Shown here piece after piece: positions 1 to 3,000 of a stretch of DNA of 5,625 nucleotides. The stretch's first letter is position 1. Each line of letters opens with the position of its first letter. Origin of the DNA: Bifidobacterium breve. GTDB taxonomy: Bacteria > Actinomycetota > Actinomycetes > Mycobacteriales > Mycobacteriaceae. The notes under the pieces are model-generated. The model ran no database searches, was not told the DNA's origin, and saw only the letters and a program-made list of their open reading frames with translations. The DNA lies in assembly GCA_945882475.1 (NCBI GenBank), contig CAMCWJ010000205.1, forward strand, positions 1 through 5,625, read 5' to 3'. The translations under genes were made by a program, and so were the position numbers.

Positions 1-64
1 CTATGAGACCAGCGAGCAGTACCTCAACACGATCGCCGAAGCCCTAGACCGCGCGCTGCGCTGA
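1..64 (+). CDS. C-terminal tail of an unidentified protein (5' truncated by window edge)
   Basis: Frame 2 of the plus strand is open from base 2 to a TGA at 62-64 and encodes 20 residues ending AEALDRALR. The other two plus frames hit stops within the first 45 bases. Seventeen of the 20 third codon positions are G or C, which fits coding sequence in a high-GC genome. The peptide looks like an amphipathic helix, as at the end of many regulators or enzymes, but it is too short to assign a family. The gene is convergent with the large glycoside hydrolase gene, so the two do not share an operon. No function is proposed. Confidence 0.5.
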   Translation, partial: YETSEQYLNTIAEALDRALR

Positions 65-70
65 CTGTCG

Positions 71-88
71 CGAACCCCGTCGGGTTCG
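71..88. terminator. Hairpin between convergent genes, possible bidirectional terminator
   Basis: The sequence CGAACCC (71-77) and its perfect reverse complement GGGTTCG (82-88) flank a 4-base loop. The hairpin fills most of the 25-base gap between the plus-strand stop (62-64) and the minus-strand stop (90-92). Neither side has a run of T, so it is not a classical intrinsic terminator. Actinobacteria often use hairpins without a U-tract, and the placement between two stop codons supports a termination role. The stem is short, so this is a probable rather than a firm call. Confidence 0.5.
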
Positions 89-89
89 G

Positions 90-3000
90 CTAGACCTGCA
101 CCCGATCGGTGATCGATCCGGCACCTGATCCGTCGACGAGTGTCGCCCCGGACGGGTTCGACAGAGTGACGGTGAAGGTCTCCCTGGCCTCGGCAGTGGC
201 GTCGCCGTTGACGATGATCGCGATGGTCTTGTTGGTCTCGCCCGGTGCGAACGTGATGGTGCCGGTGCTTGCGATGTAGTCGCTGCCTGCCGTCGCCGTG
301 CCGTTGGAGGTCGCGTAGGCCACCGTGACGGCGGTCGCCGACGCCGAACTCAGCGCCACCGTGAACGCGGCCAGTGAACTGCCGCCTGCCGCGCTGAACT
401 GGACCGGCGTCAGGTACGCCATCTTGTTTTGGTTCACGGTTTTCCAGTCGTCGGCCAGGATGCCGCCGGTGTCACCGGAGTTGGGGTTCCATGACCAGAA
501 CGTCCAGTTGATGCCCTGATTGCCGGCCGCGATGTCCGTGGTGCCGTTGTTGTCCAGGTCCCCGGAGATGTAAGAGGTGATGGCCTCCAACCAGATGGCA
601 TCCTTGGGGTCGGTGAGCTTGGTGCCGAACTCGCCGATGTAAATGGGGGCGATGTTCTGCTCGTAGATGTAGCCCCACGCCTTGCGGAACACGGCCGGCA
701 GGCCGGCACCGAAGTCGGCGGTCTGGAACCAGGTCTGGGGAAAGACCGAATTGGGGTAGTCATGCGGGGAGTAGACGAGCCGATTCGCGACGTTGAACAC
801 GATCGGGCGGTCTTTGACGCCCATCAGGTTTCCGCCCCACCAGTAGCTCTGGCCCTGGTAGGTACCGACGCCCTCGACGAACATCAGCAGGTTGGGGTTG
901 ACCGCGAGTGCGGCGTTGCCGGCCCGTTCGGCCGCACGGGCCCAGTCGGTGGCTCCGCCACCGCCCCAGGTGCCGTTATGCGGTTCGTTGTGCAGGTCGA
1001 AGCCGATCACCGTCGAGTTGGTCTTGTATCGGTTGGCCAGGGTCACCCAGTCTGCCACCCAGGCATCCTCAGTGTAGGTGCCGTCGTACCACAGGCCGTT
1101 GTCGGATGTTCCCGCGCCGGCGCCGCTGCGGTGATGGTCGAGGATCACCCGCATACCCTGTTGTCCGGCGTAGGCAATGATCGCATCCATCACCTGCAAA
1201 CCCGAAAGACCTTGCAGATCAGCATTTTTGGAGAAGTCGATAGCGTTGGGTGCGGCGGTGGTGTGCAGCAGCTCACTGGAGTACGGCAGCCGGATGGTGT
1301 TGAACCCCAGCCCGGCCATCTCGTTGATCATCTCCTTGTAACTGCGTGACCACAGGCCGTGCGGGGCTCCGGTGGTGGACTCCATGCCGAACCAGTTGAC
1401 CCCGGAAATCTGGACCGTCTTGCCCTGTGAGTCGAGGATCTGGTTGCCCGAGGTACGCAGGAAGCCCGGCGCCATACCGCCGGACCCCGGCTCGGTGGCG
1501 GAGGCGTCCGAGATGCTCAGCCCCGGTGTGATCGTCGGTGTGATGGTGCTACCGGGGTAGGTGACGACGTTGATCGTGCCGTGTTTGTTGAAGGTGCCGC
1601 TGAAACTGCCAGCCGGACTGGAGGTTCCGGACGCGTAGTTGCTGAGTTGTCCGAGCGGGCCCGGATTGTCGCGGTCGAGCGACCAGAGCGAGAGCATTCC
1701 CAGGCCCTTGGCGGTGGCGAAGGTCTGCAGCGCCTGCGCATCGGCGACGGTGAACACCTCGGTGGTGATGTCGTTGACCCCGATCATCGGGGTGACGCCG
1801 ATCTGTTTCCAGGTGAAGGTCTGGCCGTTCTTGGTGTAGAGCGCGGACAACTGGGCGTAGGTCGACTCGGCCGATCGGATCGCATAGGTGCCCATCGTCT
1901 GGGCATTTGGACCGCTGGTGGGTGCGGGCCCCTCGCCGTAATCCATCGCCATGACGTTGACGCCGTCCAGTTTCACCCCGGCCGTCAGCGCCGCCTGCAC
2001 CACGTTGAGGCCATCGGTGGTCAGGCCCTGGGGCAACACCGGCAGCGTGTACCAGATCTTCACCTGGGGCCGAGACTGCTGGAGTAGTTTCAGGGCACTG
2101 CTCATCAGGTTTATCGAGGCCGTGTCGGCGATCGCCGCGCCTTCGATGTCGAAGTCGAGGTGGGTGACGCCGTAGGTGTCCATGACGCCGGCGTAGGCGT
2201 TCGCCAGCGCCTGTGCGCTCAGACCACGGGCGGCATACGACTGGGCGACGCTGGTGCCGGCCACCCCGCCGAGGGAGATCATCACGTCGCCGCCGGCGGC
2301 CCGGAACTTTGCGATCGAGGAATTGATCGCCAGTGCCTGCTCGTTGGTCGAATTCGGTGTCAGCACAGAGTATCCACCCCAGGAGGGGTTACCGGCCGGG
2401 TCCGCCTGCAGGAAGCCCAGCGTCATTAGCGAGGTTCCGGTGGCCTTGGACAGTGCCAGCAGATCCGGTACCGGCCAACCGGCCATATCCACGTACGGCG
2501 CGAAGAAGGAGCTACCCCATTGCGCGGTGGTGCCTGCGGGCGGGGTCGCGGCGTCGTCGGTGGTGATCGTGCCCGTTGCGGTGGCCCGGGCGATGGTGGC
2601 ACCCGACGGAGTCGACAACGTCACCGTGAACGTCTCCGTCGGCTCGACTGTCGCGTCACCGGTCACGGCGACGGTGACGGTCTGTGAGATCACTCCGGGC
2701 GCGAAGGTGAGCGTGCCCGAAGCCGCGGTGAAATCCTGTCCCGCCGTTGCGGTGCCGTTGGATGTCGCATAGCGGACGGTGACCGCGGTAGCCGAGGACT
2801 TCGACAGGGTCGCGGTGAACGCCAGACTGCGCGTGCCGCTATTGCCCTCGGTCACGGTGGCATCGGCAACCGACACCGTCGGCGGCGTGATGACTACTGC
2901 GGTGTCATCGTTGGTGATGGTGCCGATCGCGGTGCCGTCGGCGATGGTCAGACCCGACGGCGCCGACAACGTCACGGTGAACGTCTCGTTCGGCTCGACG

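Noticed and set aside
1470..1490. Target-site duplication left by insertion of the GH5 segment
   Set aside because: Both junctions encode Gly-Gly and share only a GGCGG-type hexamer-scale match (compare about 370-390), which is expected by chance in this GC-rich sequence.
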